DNA of 32,528 nt from Bacteroidia bacterium. GTDB taxonomy: Bacteria > Bacteroidota > Bacteroidia > 2-12-FULL-35-15. The notes beneath the pieces were generated by a model that was not told the origin of the DNA, made no database searches, and saw only the letters and a list, made by a program, of their open reading frames with translations. A program made the translations under genes and the position numbers. Shown in pieces: positions 7,275-16,611 of this stretch. The stretch covers positions 1 through 32,528 of the forward strand of contig JAGVJJ010000099.1 in assembly GCA_020051175.1 (NCBI GenBank), given 5' to 3'. Each line of letters starts with the position of its first letter. Positions within the stretch are counted from its first letter, which is position 1.

Positions 7275-8393
7275 ATGAATTGTTTTTCACGATTTATTGG
7301 CTTATTCTTAAAAACAGCTTTAGCGCTTCTAATTACGGTTGCGCTCAATACTGCTGCGTTTGCCCAATCTGGCAATTGCCATCCCGCAACCCCCTTTTTT
7401 AGCGTTGATTTATCGGCAGATCCAAACGGTGTATGGACTTCGCCTTCTGTGCCAAGGTCAAACCTGTGTTGTGGCAATACGTCTCCCGACCGTTGCATTG
7501 AGTTTAGCATTACCCTGTCACCTCAGGCCGTTGCCATCAACTTTCAGATTGCATCCGGTGCTGTTCCTCCAGGAGCAATGTTTTACCAGATTAACTGTGG
7601 AACACCGGTTCAGGTTGGTTCTCCGATATGTCTTAATGGACCAGGACCCTACACGCTTACATTCTGTAAACCTGGTAATAATCCGAATTCTTATGCCATT
7701 ACTTCTATTGCCGCCCCAGAGGGTTCGCCCGACAAAACGGTGGGTGATGGCTGCCAGACATCCATGTCTGTTTCCGGGTTGGTTACATCTACCATCAATT
7801 GGACCTCCATTTTTCCGGGGGCAACAGGGTCATATAATTCCTATCTGAATTGCACAAGCGCCTGTACACTTGCAACAGTAACTCCTGCAAATGGACATCC
7901 TCCTTATGTGGATTATCAGGTGTGCGGCACACCAGCTGCAGGTATTTGCGCTTATCCGGGCCAGTTCTGCGACACAATTCGTGTTTATATGTCTGATCCT
8001 ATTTTAAATACAATTACCCCTAACCCTGCCAGCTTTTGTGTAAACAATCCAACAATTACCCTAACCGGGAATGTAAACGGGGGTGTTGCCCCATATACTT
8101 ATGCCTGGACCAATGCAGCCAATGGAGGCGGCACAGTGGTTGGAAATGCGATAAGTTATACCGCTACAGCCACGGGTACTTATTCCTTTATTGTTTATGA
8201 CCAGAACTATCCGGCCTGTCCGGCATCGATTGTAAGTATTCCTGTTACTTCAACTCCATTGCCCCTTGTAAATGCCGGGGCGGATATAATATCATGCGGC
8301 ACATCGGTTAATCTGAGCGGAACTGTTACCGGTGCAACTGGCGGAACCTGGTCGGGGGGGCAGGTGGCTTTATGCCGGGAAATACGGCCTTAA
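7275..8393 (+). CDS. giant T9SS-exported adhesin, N-terminal fragment before frameshift
   Basis: This frame starts at ATG 7275 with a clear signal peptide (residues 1-30, ending NTAAFA before QSGN). A Cys-rich N-terminal domain follows, which I do not recognise (SNLCCGNTSPDRCIEF, GDGCQTSMSV). Then comes the first repeat module (GGVAPYTYAW). Near residue 356 the conserved pattern GATGGTWSGG is expected to run on as AGGFMPGNTALTTSYTP, but that text lies in another frame. The shift falls on seven G at 8354-8360; eight G would join the two frames exactly. After the run this frame reads a meaningless QVALCREIRP and stops. So this is the front part of one gene that continues to 14242. Either a sequencing error, a true mutation or slippage-based switching explains it. 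Confidence 0.85.
   Translation: MNCFSRFIGLFLKTALALLITVALNTAAFAQSGNCHPATPFFSVDLSADPNGVWTSPSVPRSNLCCGNTSPDRCIEFSITLSPQAVAINFQIASGAVPPGAMFYQINCGTPVQVGSPICLNGPGPYTLTFCKPGNNPNSYAITSIAAPEGSPDKTVGDGCQTSMSVSGLVTSTINWTSIFPGATGSYNSYLNCTSACTLATVTPANGHPPYVDYQVCGTPAAGICAYPGQFCDTIRVYMSDPILNTITPNPASFCVNNPTITLTGNVNGGVAPYTYAWTNAANGGGTVVGNAISYTATATGTYSFIVYDQNYPACPASIVSIPVTSTPLPLVNAGADIISCGTSVNLSGTVTGATGGTWSGGQVALCREIRP
8354..8360 (+). other. run of seven G at the adhesin frameshift
   Basis: Upstream, the frame encodes GGTWSGG; downstream, another frame encodes AGGFMPGNTA. One more G would restore a single frame of about 2,320 codons. Poly-G tracts are known sites of slipped-strand length change and also of base-calling error. 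Confidence 0.85.
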
Positions 8394-11300
8394 CAACCAG
8401 TTATACGCCTACAATTACAGAGTTGAACAGCGGAACGGTTGTTCTCACACTTACATCAACCGGTAACGGAGCCTGTAATGCTGTGTCCGACCAGGTTACG
8501 GTGTTTGTTTCTCCACCATTAAGTGCATCCATCAATGGGCCTTCCGTTATATGCAGTGGCCAATCTGTAACGCTTACAGCAAATGCTACAGGAGGAACTG
8601 GCCCCTTTACCTATTTGTGGAATACCGGGGCTACTACACAAACAATAAGTGCCTTAACTCCAGGATCTTATAGCGTTACGGTAAAGGGGGCTGGTCCGGG
8701 CTTTTGTACAGCCACTCAATCCAAAACACTTACTGCCAACCCTTCCATTTCAGTTTCTACAACTCCCAACAATGCTGTTGCCTGTGCAGATTCTATAACC
8801 ATTTCTGCAAGTGCAACCGGTGGAGCAGGTTCCTTTACATATTTATGGAGCAATGGTGCCACAACCAATGCTACGAGTGTAAATACAGGTACTTATACAG
8901 TTACTGTTACTGATGCCGCAGGCTGTTCAGCAAATGAGACGGTGAGTGTTACTGCCAGCAATTCGCTGGCTGCAACTGTAAACCAGCCTGCAATCGTCTG
9001 CAATGGTGGTTCGGCTACACTTACGGTAAATGCAACCGGAGGGCTCGGTGGTTTCACTTACCTGTGGACAAACAATGCTACAACCACAAGCATTACAGAA
9101 GGTGCAGGCAACTACTGTGTTACCGTAACTGATGGTGGAGGATGTGTTACTTCCGCTTGCGCTACCATTACTCAAAATCCGCCAATTGTTATCAACATTC
9201 CAACACCGGCTACTGTCTGCAACGGTGCATCTGCAACGGCAACGGCAACTGTGAGTGGTGGACAGGCACCGTATTCGTTTTCATGGAACTCCGGGCAGAC
9301 TACCCAATCCATTACTGCCACCGCGGGTACTTATACACTTACAGTAACAGATGCTTTAAATTGTACAAACACGGCTACTGTAACTATATCTCAGGCTACG
9401 GCTCTTGTAATTACACCCGGTTCGGTAGCTGTGGGATGTTTTGGGGGCAGCAATGGCTCCGCAACTGCTACAGTCAGTGGGGGTACACCTTCTTATTCCT
9501 ATGCATGGTCACCTTTTGGCGGGACTGCGGCCACAGCTTCATCACTTACAGCTGGTACTTATTCAGTAACAGTGACAGATGCAATGAGTTGCTCGACCAG
9601 TGCTTCTATAATAGTTTCCCAACCTGCGGTGCTAAGCGCTTCCGCAGAAGTGCAGAACAATGTGAGCTGTTATGGTGGGAGCAATGGAGCTGCCACCGTA
9701 ACTCCTGTGGGTGGAACGGGACCTTTTACATACTCCTGGAGCCCGGGAGGAGCGGGTGGACAAACTGTAAATACTCTTTTTGCGGGGACCTACACAATAA
9801 CAGTAACGGACAATAAAGGCTGTATTACTACTACCCAGGCTACAATTACACAGCCTTCTGCTGCTTTGGCGGCAGCTGTTGATACGATTGTCAATGTATC
9901 GTGTAAAAACGGTAGTAACGGGCAGGTTACTATAACTGCTTCAGGTGGCACCCCTGCATATACGTATTTATGGGCTCCCGGAGGTGCAACTACGGCAGGA
10001 CTTACAGGATTAACAGCCGGCAATTATACCGTAACTGTTACCGATTCAAAAGGTTGCAATTCACCGCTTCCGGTTTCAATTACAGAGCCTCCTGTTCTTA
10101 CGGTTAACATTACCGGAACCACACAAATAACCTGCAATGGATATAACGATGGTACAGCTACTGCGACAGCTGGAGGCGGTGTAGCGCCCTATACTTATGC
10201 ATGGTCAACCTCACCTTCACAAACCGCCCCCGTAGCCACTAACCTGCCACCCGGAAGTTATACCGTATTAATTACAGATGCAAACAATTGCACCGTAACC
10301 TCATCGGCAGCAACAATAACTCAACCGGCTGCATTAGTTGTGACCGCTTCACCCACTGCGCTGATATCCTGTGATAACTCTATCGCAATTAATTCGCTGG
10401 CTGCGGGTGGAACTGCGGGTTACAACTATTTATGGAGCACGGGTGAAACTACTACTTCCATCACTGTAAATACAGGCTCTTATATTATTGTTGCAACAGA
10501 TGCCAAGGGATGCTCCGCCTCCGATACCGTGAGCGTGCTGGCTACAAACAGCACGCTAGCTGTTTCAATAGCTCAGCCGCCTAATATCTGTAACGGTACC
10601 ACAATTAGCATTACACCTGTAATTACGGGTGGCTTAGGTGGAAATACGTATCTCTGGAGTACTGGTGCAACCACGTCTTCTATTGTTGTTGGTGCGGGAA
10701 GTTATTGTGTTACTGTTACTGATGCTGGTGGTTGTATTGCAACCGGCTGCGTTACTGTTGTAGAAAATCCAGTTATAAGCATGACTGTTCCGCCCCCTCC
10801 ACCTGTTTGTCCTGGCGATTCAGCAACAGTAACGGTTACGGCTACAGGTGGCCAGGCACCATATTCATATCAGTGGAATACTGGAGAAACAACCCAGTCG
10901 GTTACCAAACCGGCCGGAACATATACAATAATTTTAACTGATGTTACAGGTGTAGGCTGTGCCGGTTCTGTGAGTGTTACCATAACAGAAGAAACACCTG
11001 TTACCACAACCGTAAGCCACACCGATGTAAGTTGCCATGGTGCTGCTAATGGAAGTGTTGTTGTGTATGCTTCAGGTGGCTCGTCCGGATATACTTATTC
11101 CTGGGCGCCTTCAGGGGCAACAAGTGCTTCTGTGCTTCATCTCGGTCCGGCAACTTATACAGTTACCGTTACTGATTCGCTTGGCTGTTCAGTGACAGAC
11201 AGTGTTACCGTGGTTCAGCCATTATCCCCGATTGCCCTGTCGGTTATAGGAACGAACAACCTGTGTTTCGGGGATTCTATGGGTACTGCTGTTGGCAATG

Positions 11301-14242
11301 CCACTGGCGGGTCAGCGCCTTATTATTTTTTATGGACGGTAACTGGCGATACAATAAATGCAATTAGCAATCTTGCTGCAGGTGAGTACATTGCAACAGT
11401 TTCAGATACTTCGGGTTGTTATACCTCAGATACAATTGTAATTACCGAACCGTCAGAACTTGTGTTAACTGCTACAGCACAGCAATTCAGTTGCTTTGGC
11501 CAAATGGGAAGTGTAACGCTTGTTCCATCCGGAGGTACCCCAAATTATACGTTTACAGGAAGCGACACCGTGAATTTAACTAGCGGTAATTATACATACA
11601 TTGTTACGGATAATAACGGTTGCATGGATACTGCCACCGCTGTTATTGATGCAGGTCCTCCACCATTTATTCTGACAGCTGCTGCGTCCCAGATTCAATG
11701 CTTTGGCGGTAAAGGCAGTGTTGCTCTTTCCTGGACAGGTGGTACAGGGAACATTGTGATTGGCGGTGATGATACCACTGATCTGGTTGCGGGAACGTAT
11801 AACTATACAGCAACGGATTCAGCGGGCTGCACGGCTACAGCACAGGCTGTGATTGTTCCGACTCCTTCAGCAGTTATGCTTTCCGCTATAGCTTCCCAAA
11901 TTGAATGCTTCGGGCAAACTGGAAGTGTTCAGCTGCTGGCATCCGGAGGGGTAGGGGCTTTTACTTTGTCAGGGGATGATACGGTGAACCTAAACGCTGG
12001 TACGTATACTTACATAGCTACTGATACCAATGGTTGTGCCGATACCACAACAGCTGTAATCAATGCTGGTCCGCCACCATTCACGCTTACAGCAACTGCT
12101 ACAACCATTAACTGTTATGGTGATTCTGCAAGTGTAAACCTGGTTGCATCTGGTGGAGCCGGAACACTTACGTACTCAGGAGACGACACAACAAACCTTG
12201 CTGCAGGAACTTATAACTATACGGTAACCGATACCAATGGCTGTATTGCCACGGCACAGGTTACTGTTGCCCCCGGACCGCCTTTGTTTACTCTTAGTGC
12301 CACAACTACTCAGATAGCTTGTTTTGGTGGAACTGCCAGTGTGGCCTTAAATGTTACAGGAGGGTTAGGGACAATTGTTATTACGGGTGATGATACTACC
12401 AATTTATATGCAGGCACCTATAATTATACTGCAACAGACTCCACTGGCTGCACAGCCACTGTGCAGCCAGTAATTGCAGCTGCACCAGATAGTCTGATAG
12501 CTAACATTACAGCAACGCAAATCAGTTGTTTTGGATTGAATGATGGGGCAGCAACTGCTGTAATTGTTGGTGGCACAAGCCCTTACCAGTTCCTGTGGCA
12601 AACCGGTGCCACTACTGCTTCGGTTACGGGTTTGGTTCAGGGTACGTATAGTGTTGGAGTAACGGACGACAGAGGATGCACGGCTTCCGATTCTGTTGTT
12701 ATTTCAGAGCCTTTAGAAATAGTGCTGAGTGGTACAACTGTAGCTTCTACGTGTGGTTTAAACAACGGAAGCGCTACCGTAAGCGCTTCGGGAGGAACAG
12801 GTACACTCACTTATTCATGGGCGCCCTACGGAGGAACAGCTGCGGATGCAGACAGTTTGTTTGCGGATGATTATACGGTCACCGTAACAGATTCCAGCGG
12901 TTGCCAGCAGCAAACGGTACTTACGGTTAGCTCTTCATCTTTCCTGATTGCCAATTTTGGTGTTTCTGCCGGTTGTCAAAACAGCCTTACATCGTTTTCT
13001 GATAGTTCAGTAGCTTCACCAGGGAGTACAATTACATCCTGGGCATGGGATTTTGGTGATTCCAGCCCTCCTGATTCATTGGTTAATCCATCTCATGCAT
13101 TTATTAACTCTGGCAGCCAGAATGTAACCCTTACCATTACGTCATCTGCAGGCTGCAACGCTTCCGTTACCCTGCCCGTTAACGTGCATGCCTTGCCAGC
13201 TGCTGATTTTACAAGCACAAAAGTATGTGCAGGAATGCCTACAGTTTTTAATGATGCATCAACCGTTGCTGGAGATACCATTAGCAACTGGGATTGGGAT
13301 TTTGGTGAAACAAATGCTTCTTCCACGCTTGAAAATCCGCTTTATACGTACAGTGCGCCAGGCGATTATACAACTACTCTTATTGTTACATCAGGCAATG
13401 GATGCAAAGACACAACCAATGCCCTTGTTACGGTTTATGCTAATCCGGTAGTTCAGTTTTCTGTAGATGATAGCAGTGGCTGCGTAGTGCATTGTCCGTG
13501 GTTTACTGATTTAACTTCCCTGCCCGGGACATCCATTACCAGCTGGCAATGGAACTATGGCGATGGTTCGCCCTTCGGGAGTAATATGACCGGGGAACAT
13601 TGTTATACCGGTTCAGGTTCCTATACCATTTCTCTTACTGTTACAACAGCGCAGGGCTGTACATCCACAGGTACGCAAAACAATATGATAACGGTGTACC
13701 AGTTACCAACAGCAGATTTCGGTTTCAGTCCCTCATCACCTGTACCATTGATTGCAGCTGATATTGATTTTACAAACCAGTCTATCGGTTCCAGCTCATG
13801 GCTTTGGGATTTTGGTGATCAAAATGATACCACTGGCAGCAATGAACAACATCCGTCTCACATTTATTCTGATACCGGCACATACTGCATCACACTTATT
13901 GCTATGAGTAATGAACAGTGTGCAGATACTATAGAGTATTGCCTGATAGTAGAGCCTGAATTTACTTTCTTTATTCCAAATGCATTTACCCCATTTGATA
14001 GTCAGGGTACAAACGATGGGTTCTCAGGGTATGGGACCAATATCAAAGAATATGATATGTGGATATTCGACCGCTGGGGCAATATGATTTTTCATACTTC
14101 CGACCTGGAAGTGCGCTGGGATGGTAAGGCCAATAAAGGAAAAGAAATGGCACAGCGCGATGTATATGTTTATCTTGTTAAGCTTGTAGATTTCAGGGGC
14201 GGGGAACACCAGTACCGGGGAACGGTAACCTTGGTGAGATAG
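8372..14242 (+). CDS. giant SprB-repeat/PKD adhesin with T9SS type B C-terminal domain (main part)
   Basis: This is the larger part of the adhesin gene, whose front is at 7275. From 8500 to about 12940 it carries some twenty modules of 65-90 residues of the SprB repeat type, with a Cys, then a GG-(A/T)P-Y-Y-W core and AGTYTVTVTDxxGC. Five modules at about 11460-12490 form a variant lacking the Trp, with GDDTTNLxAGTYNY. Four PKD domains follow (about 12950-13960; WAWDFGD, WDWDFGE, WQWNYGD, WLWDFGD). The last 90 residues (FIPNAFTPFDSQGTNDGF, then FDRWGNMIFHT and DVYVYLVKL) are a CHU_C/type B sorting domain, which sends proteins through T9SS. SprB itself is a gliding adhesin; here adhesion or gliding is inferred. 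ATG 8372 is only the first Met after the frameshift. Confidence 0.92.
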   Translation: MPGNTALTTSYTPTITELNSGTVVLTLTSTGNGACNAVSDQVTVFVSPPLSASINGPSVICSGQSVTLTANATGGTGPFTYLWNTGATTQTISALTPGSYSVTVKGAGPGFCTATQSKTLTANPSISVSTTPNNAVACADSITISASATGGAGSFTYLWSNGATTNATSVNTGTYTVTVTDAAGCSANETVSVTASNSLAATVNQPAIVCNGGSATLTVNATGGLGGFTYLWTNNATTTSITEGAGNYCVTVTDGGGCVTSACATITQNPPIVINIPTPATVCNGASATATATVSGGQAPYSFSWNSGQTTQSITATAGTYTLTVTDALNCTNTATVTISQATALVITPGSVAVGCFGGSNGSATATVSGGTPSYSYAWSPFGGTAATASSLTAGTYSVTVTDAMSCSTSASIIVSQPAVLSASAEVQNNVSCYGGSNGAATVTPVGGTGPFTYSWSPGGAGGQTVNTLFAGTYTITVTDNKGCITTTQATITQPSAALAAAVDTIVNVSCKNGSNGQVTITASGGTPAYTYLWAPGGATTAGLTGLTAGNYTVTVTDSKGCNSPLPVSITEPPVLTVNITGTTQITCNGYNDGTATATAGGGVAPYTYAWSTSPSQTAPVATNLPPGSYTVLITDANNCTVTSSAATITQPAALVVTASPTALISCDNSIAINSLAAGGTAGYNYLWSTGETTTSITVNTGSYIIVATDAKGCSASDTVSVLATNSTLAVSIAQPPNICNGTTISITPVITGGLGGNTYLWSTGATTSSIVVGAGSYCVTVTDAGGCIATGCVTVVENPVISMTVPPPPPVCPGDSATVTVTATGGQAPYSYQWNTGETTQSVTKPAGTYTIILTDVTGVGCAGSVSVTITEETPVTTTVSHTDVSCHGAANGSVVVYASGGSSGYTYSWAPSGATSASVLHLGPATYTVTVTDSLGCSVTDSVTVVQPLSPIALSVIGTNNLCFGDSMGTAVGNATGGSAPYYFLWTVTGDTINAISNLAAGEYIATVSDTSGCYTSDTIVITEPSELVLTATAQQFSCFGQMGSVTLVPSGGTPNYTFTGSDTVNLTSGNYTYIVTDNNGCMDTATAVIDAGPPPFILTAAASQIQCFGGKGSVALSWTGGTGNIVIGGDDTTDLVAGTYNYTATDSAGCTATAQAVIVPTPSAVMLSAIASQIECFGQTGSVQLLASGGVGAFTLSGDDTVNLNAGTYTYIATDTNGCADTTTAVINAGPPPFTLTATATTINCYGDSASVNLVASGGAGTLTYSGDDTTNLAAGTYNYTVTDTNGCIATAQVTVAPGPPLFTLSATTTQIACFGGTASVALNVTGGLGTIVITGDDTTNLYAGTYNYTATDSTGCTATVQPVIAAAPDSLIANITATQISCFGLNDGAATAVIVGGTSPYQFLWQTGATTASVTGLVQGTYSVGVTDDRGCTASDSVVISEPLEIVLSGTTVASTCGLNNGSATVSASGGTGTLTYSWAPYGGTAADADSLFADDYTVTVTDSSGCQQQTVLTVSSSSFLIANFGVSAGCQNSLTSFSDSSVASPGSTITSWAWDFGDSSPPDSLVNPSHAFINSGSQNVTLTITSSAGCNASVTLPVNVHALPAADFTSTKVCAGMPTVFNDASTVAGDTISNWDWDFGETNASSTLENPLYTYSAPGDYTTTLIVTSGNGCKDTTNALVTVYANPVVQFSVDDSSGCVVHCPWFTDLTSLPGTSITSWQWNYGDGSPFGSNMTGEHCYTGSGSYTISLTVTTAQGCTSTGTQNNMITVYQLPTADFGFSPSSPVPLIAADIDFTNQSIGSSSWLWDFGDQNDTTGSNEQHPSHIYSDTGTYCITLIAMSNEQCADTIEYCLIVEPEFTFFIPNAFTPFDSQGTNDGFSGYGTNIKEYDMWIFDRWGNMIFHTSDLEVRWDGKANKGKEMAQRDVYVYLVKLVDFRGGEHQYRGTVTLVR

Positions 14243-14332
14243 AAGTTTTTCAGGGGCAATTTTATTTTGTCGGGTTCATTTTTTAACCAGAAAATGCTTT
14301 CAATATATTTACAGGCATTCAAACTGTTTTTT

Positions 14333-14340
14333 TATCTTTG
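14333..14340 (+). promoter_or_regulatory. -7 box of the PD40/TPR protein gene
   Basis: TATCTTTG is a full TAnnTTTG match 25 bases before the ATG at 14366, leaving a leader of about 20 bases. No clear -33 TTG is seen. It suggests separate transcription from the adhesin gene. Confidence 0.5.
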
Positions 14341-14365
14341 TTTCCCTTAAAAACTTCAATTGATT

Positions 14366-15961
14366 ATGAAAAAAGTAGTATCGGGCGCATGTATCGCATT
14401 TTCATTGTTCCTCGCCAGCCAGGCCTTAGCGCAGGGTGGAGCAAAAATTGACCCTTACGAAGCTGAACAGAAGCTGATACAAGGGAATTTTGAAGGTGCC
14501 CTTGACGACTATCTTGGTTTACGTGAGGAAGATCCTAAAAACGACAGCTACAATTACAATATTGCCATTTGTTACCTGAATACCAATATCAATAAAGCAA
14601 AGGCAATACCTTACCTTGAAACCATTACACGTAAGCCTAAATACGATCCCAATGCATTGTACCTGCTGGCACGTGCTTATCACTATGCGTACCGCTTTGA
14701 CGATGCCATTAAAATGTATACCGCTTTTAAGCAGACCGGTCGTGGTAATGTTGATAACCTGAAAGATGCTGACCGCCAGATACAGTTTTGCATCAATGCC
14801 AAAGAGCTTATAAAGTTCCCGGTAAATGTTACGTTTGAGAACCTCGGTCCGAACGTAAATTCTCCTTACGCTGATTATTATCCGTTTGTACCGAATGATG
14901 AGGCATTTATCATCTACAATTCACGCAGGCAGGAAGCTGGGGATGAAAAGGCCGGGGAGGACGGTACTTATGCACCGGCAGTTTATATTTCCAAAGAGAA
15001 CAGCGGTAACTTTTCCAAAGCCAAAAGATTTGAAACACCAATTGTAAAAAAAGACGGGCAGCAGGAAGTAATTGGTTTATCAGGGTCGGGTGATGTAATG
15101 CTTTTGTATTATACAAACAATAAAGGTGTTGGTGATATTTATATTACCAGTGGTGAAAAAGGTAAAAATTACAAAACGCCTGAAAAGCTGAGTGATAATA
15201 TCAACTCATCCGCAGAGGAAATTGCGGCCTGTATTAATAACGATGGCTCGGTACTTTATTTTGCCAGCGATAGAAGCGGTGGACTTGGTGGTACAGATAT
15301 TTATGTGAGCATTAAATTGCCAAATGGTACCTGGGGGCCGGCACAAAATCTTGGTCCTGAGATAAATACACCGTTTAACGAAGATTTTCCCAATATTAGC
15401 CCGGATGGCAAAACCCTGTTTTTTAGCTCCAACGGACATACAACCATGGGCGGTTACGATATATTTAAAGCGGAAAAAGAGCCGGGGACACAAAAGTTCT
15501 CCAATCCTAAAAACCTCGGCTATCCTGTAAACACGCCTGAGGATGATTATAATTTCAGGATGGCTGCCAACGGTCGCTTTGGGTATATGTCGGCTTTGAG
15601 GGAAGGCGGCTTAGGTGACCTGGACATTTACCGTGTTACTTTCAATGATGTTGAACCGGAGTATTCTGTTATTCTGGGGGATATTGTGTCTGCAGATTCT
15701 ACTCAAAGGTTGAACTTTACGGACGTTTTTATTACTGTAAACAACGATAAAACCAATGAGCTGGTTGGAACGTATTTGCCTAACCCATTGTCGGGCCGTT
15801 TTATTATGATTTTAGTGCCAGGTAGCACTTATGATGTAACTATTGAAGCTACAGGATTTACCACCATTAACGAAAAAATAAACATTCTGGATAAGAGTTC
15901 TTATCGGTTTGAGATTAAAAAAGACATAAAACTAAAGCCTGAAGGCTATAAGAATAAGTAA
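14366..15961 (+). CDS. TPR + PD40 (WD40-like) periplasmic protein, PorE-like without OmpA domain
   Basis: A 531-residue exported protein; ATG 14366 is preferred over an upstream in-frame TTG. Residues 1-23 are a signal peptide (SLFLASQALAQ) without a lipobox Cys. Residues about 25-145 form TPR helices (EAEQKLIQGNFEGALDDYLG, YLLARAYHYAYRFDDAIKMY). About 150-430 is a PD40 beta-propeller with repeated blades such as YFASDRSGGLGGTDIYVS and FFSSNGHTTMGGYDIF. The end (about 437-525) looks like a carboxypeptidase regulatory-like beta-sandwich. This is the order found in the T9SS protein PorE, except that the peptidoglycan-binding OmpA domain is absent. It directly follows the adhesin gene, so a role in handling or anchoring that adhesin is a reasonable inference. 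A complete PorE-like protein lies at 27546. Confidence 0.85.
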   Translation: MKKVVSGACIAFSLFLASQALAQGGAKIDPYEAEQKLIQGNFEGALDDYLGLREEDPKNDSYNYNIAICYLNTNINKAKAIPYLETITRKPKYDPNALYLLARAYHYAYRFDDAIKMYTAFKQTGRGNVDNLKDADRQIQFCINAKELIKFPVNVTFENLGPNVNSPYADYYPFVPNDEAFIIYNSRRQEAGDEKAGEDGTYAPAVYISKENSGNFSKAKRFETPIVKKDGQQEVIGLSGSGDVMLLYYTNNKGVGDIYITSGEKGKNYKTPEKLSDNINSSAEEIAACINNDGSVLYFASDRSGGLGGTDIYVSIKLPNGTWGPAQNLGPEINTPFNEDFPNISPDGKTLFFSSNGHTTMGGYDIFKAEKEPGTQKFSNPKNLGYPVNTPEDDYNFRMAANGRFGYMSALREGGLGDLDIYRVTFNDVEPEYSVILGDIVSADSTQRLNFTDVFITVNNDKTNELVGTYLPNPLSGRFIMILVPGSTYDVTIEATGFTTINEKINILDKSSYRFEIKKDIKLKPEGYKNK

Positions 15962-15967
15962 AAATTG

Positions 15968-15988
15968 AGTTTTTTTAAACTTTTTTTT
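15968..15988 (+). terminator. possible weak terminator after the PD40 gene
   Basis: AGTTT (15968-15972) pairs with AAACT (15977-15981) over a TTTT loop and is followed by seven T. The short AT-rich stem makes this uncertain. Confidence 0.35.
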
Positions 15989-16060
15989 GGAGAATTGCGT
16001 ATAAATACCGTTATTTGCAGTCCGAAAAAAAATTAGAACATATTTTAAACAGAAAATACG

Positions 16061-16300
16061 ATGTCAAGAGTTTGCGAAATCACAGGGAAAAAGGCAATTG
16101 TGGGTAATAAAGTATCTCACTCTAATACCAAAACGAAAAGAAAATTTAACGTAAACCTGAAAGTTAAAAAGTTCTTTTTACCAGAGGAAGATAAATGGAT
16201 TACTTTGCGTTTGTCAACTTCAGCATTGCGTACCATCAATAAAAATGGTATTACTGCTGTAATTAAAGAAGCAAGAGAGCAAGGTATCTTGAAAAAATAA
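16061..16300 (+). CDS. rpmB: 50S ribosomal protein L28
   Basis: A 79-residue protein beginning MSRVCEITGKKAIVGNKVSH, the standard L28 start, followed by the basic segment KTKRKFNVNLKVKKFF and the closing ALRTINKNGI. It binds 23S rRNA in the large subunit. Only one of the usual zinc-ligand cysteines (C5) is present, so it is a zinc-free form, as is common in Bacteroidota. It heads the operon rpmB-rpmG-DUF4295 gene, with ftsY next; spacing to rpmG is 41 bases. Confidence 0.97.
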   Translation: MSRVCEITGKKAIVGNKVSHSNTKTKRKFNVNLKVKKFFLPEEDKWITLRLSTSALRTINKNGITAVIKEAREQGILKK

Positions 16301-16341
16301 GTTCTGTTTAAGGTTTTAATTTTTGAAAAACAACTAATACA

Positions 16342-16524
16342 ATGGCAAAAAAAGGCAATAGAATCCAGGTGATTATGGAGTGCACAGAGCACAAAAACAG
16401 TGGTAAACCTGGAACATCCCGTTATATCACAACAAAAAACAAAAAAAACACCACTGAGAGATTGGAATTGAAAAAATACAACCCAATCCTTAAAAAAGTA
16501 ACTGTACACAAAGAAATTAAGTAA
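16342..16524 (+). CDS. rpmG: 50S ribosomal protein L33
   Basis: A 60-residue protein beginning [18 protein letters not shown], with [11 protein letters not shown] and [18 protein letters not shown], all typical of L33. It carries a single cysteine (C14) instead of the two CxxC pairs of zinc-binding L33, so it should not need zinc. It is the second gene of the L28 operon. A low-complexity repeat (16528-16604) separates it from the next small gene. Confidence 0.97.
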   Translation: MAKKGNRIQVIMECTEHKNSGKPGTSRYITTKNKKNTTERLELKKYNPILKKVTVHKEIK

Positions 16525-16527
16525 TAA

Positions 16528-16604
16528 TTAGATATGAGATATTAGATATGAGATATTAGACAAAAGTCAGAATCTCAAATCTCAAGTCTCAGATCTCAAA
16601 TCTG
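16528..16604. repeat. low-complexity tandem/inverted element in the ribosomal protein operon
   Basis: Two and a half direct copies of TTAGATATGAGATA (16528-16541, 16542-16555, partial after) are followed by four heptamers of the form TCTCAAN and then TCTGAC. The TCTCAAAT units partly complement the ATATGAGA units, so the element can fold back on itself. It lies between rpmG and the DUF4295 gene. Confidence 0.65.
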
Positions 16605-16611
16605 ACACAAA

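Noticed and set aside
9142..9816. A 224-codon open frame, rich in Cys, Tyr and Trp, inside the adhesin gene
   Set aside because: It is a shadow frame of the repeat modules; composition is abnormal and repetitive, and the main frame is plainly coding.
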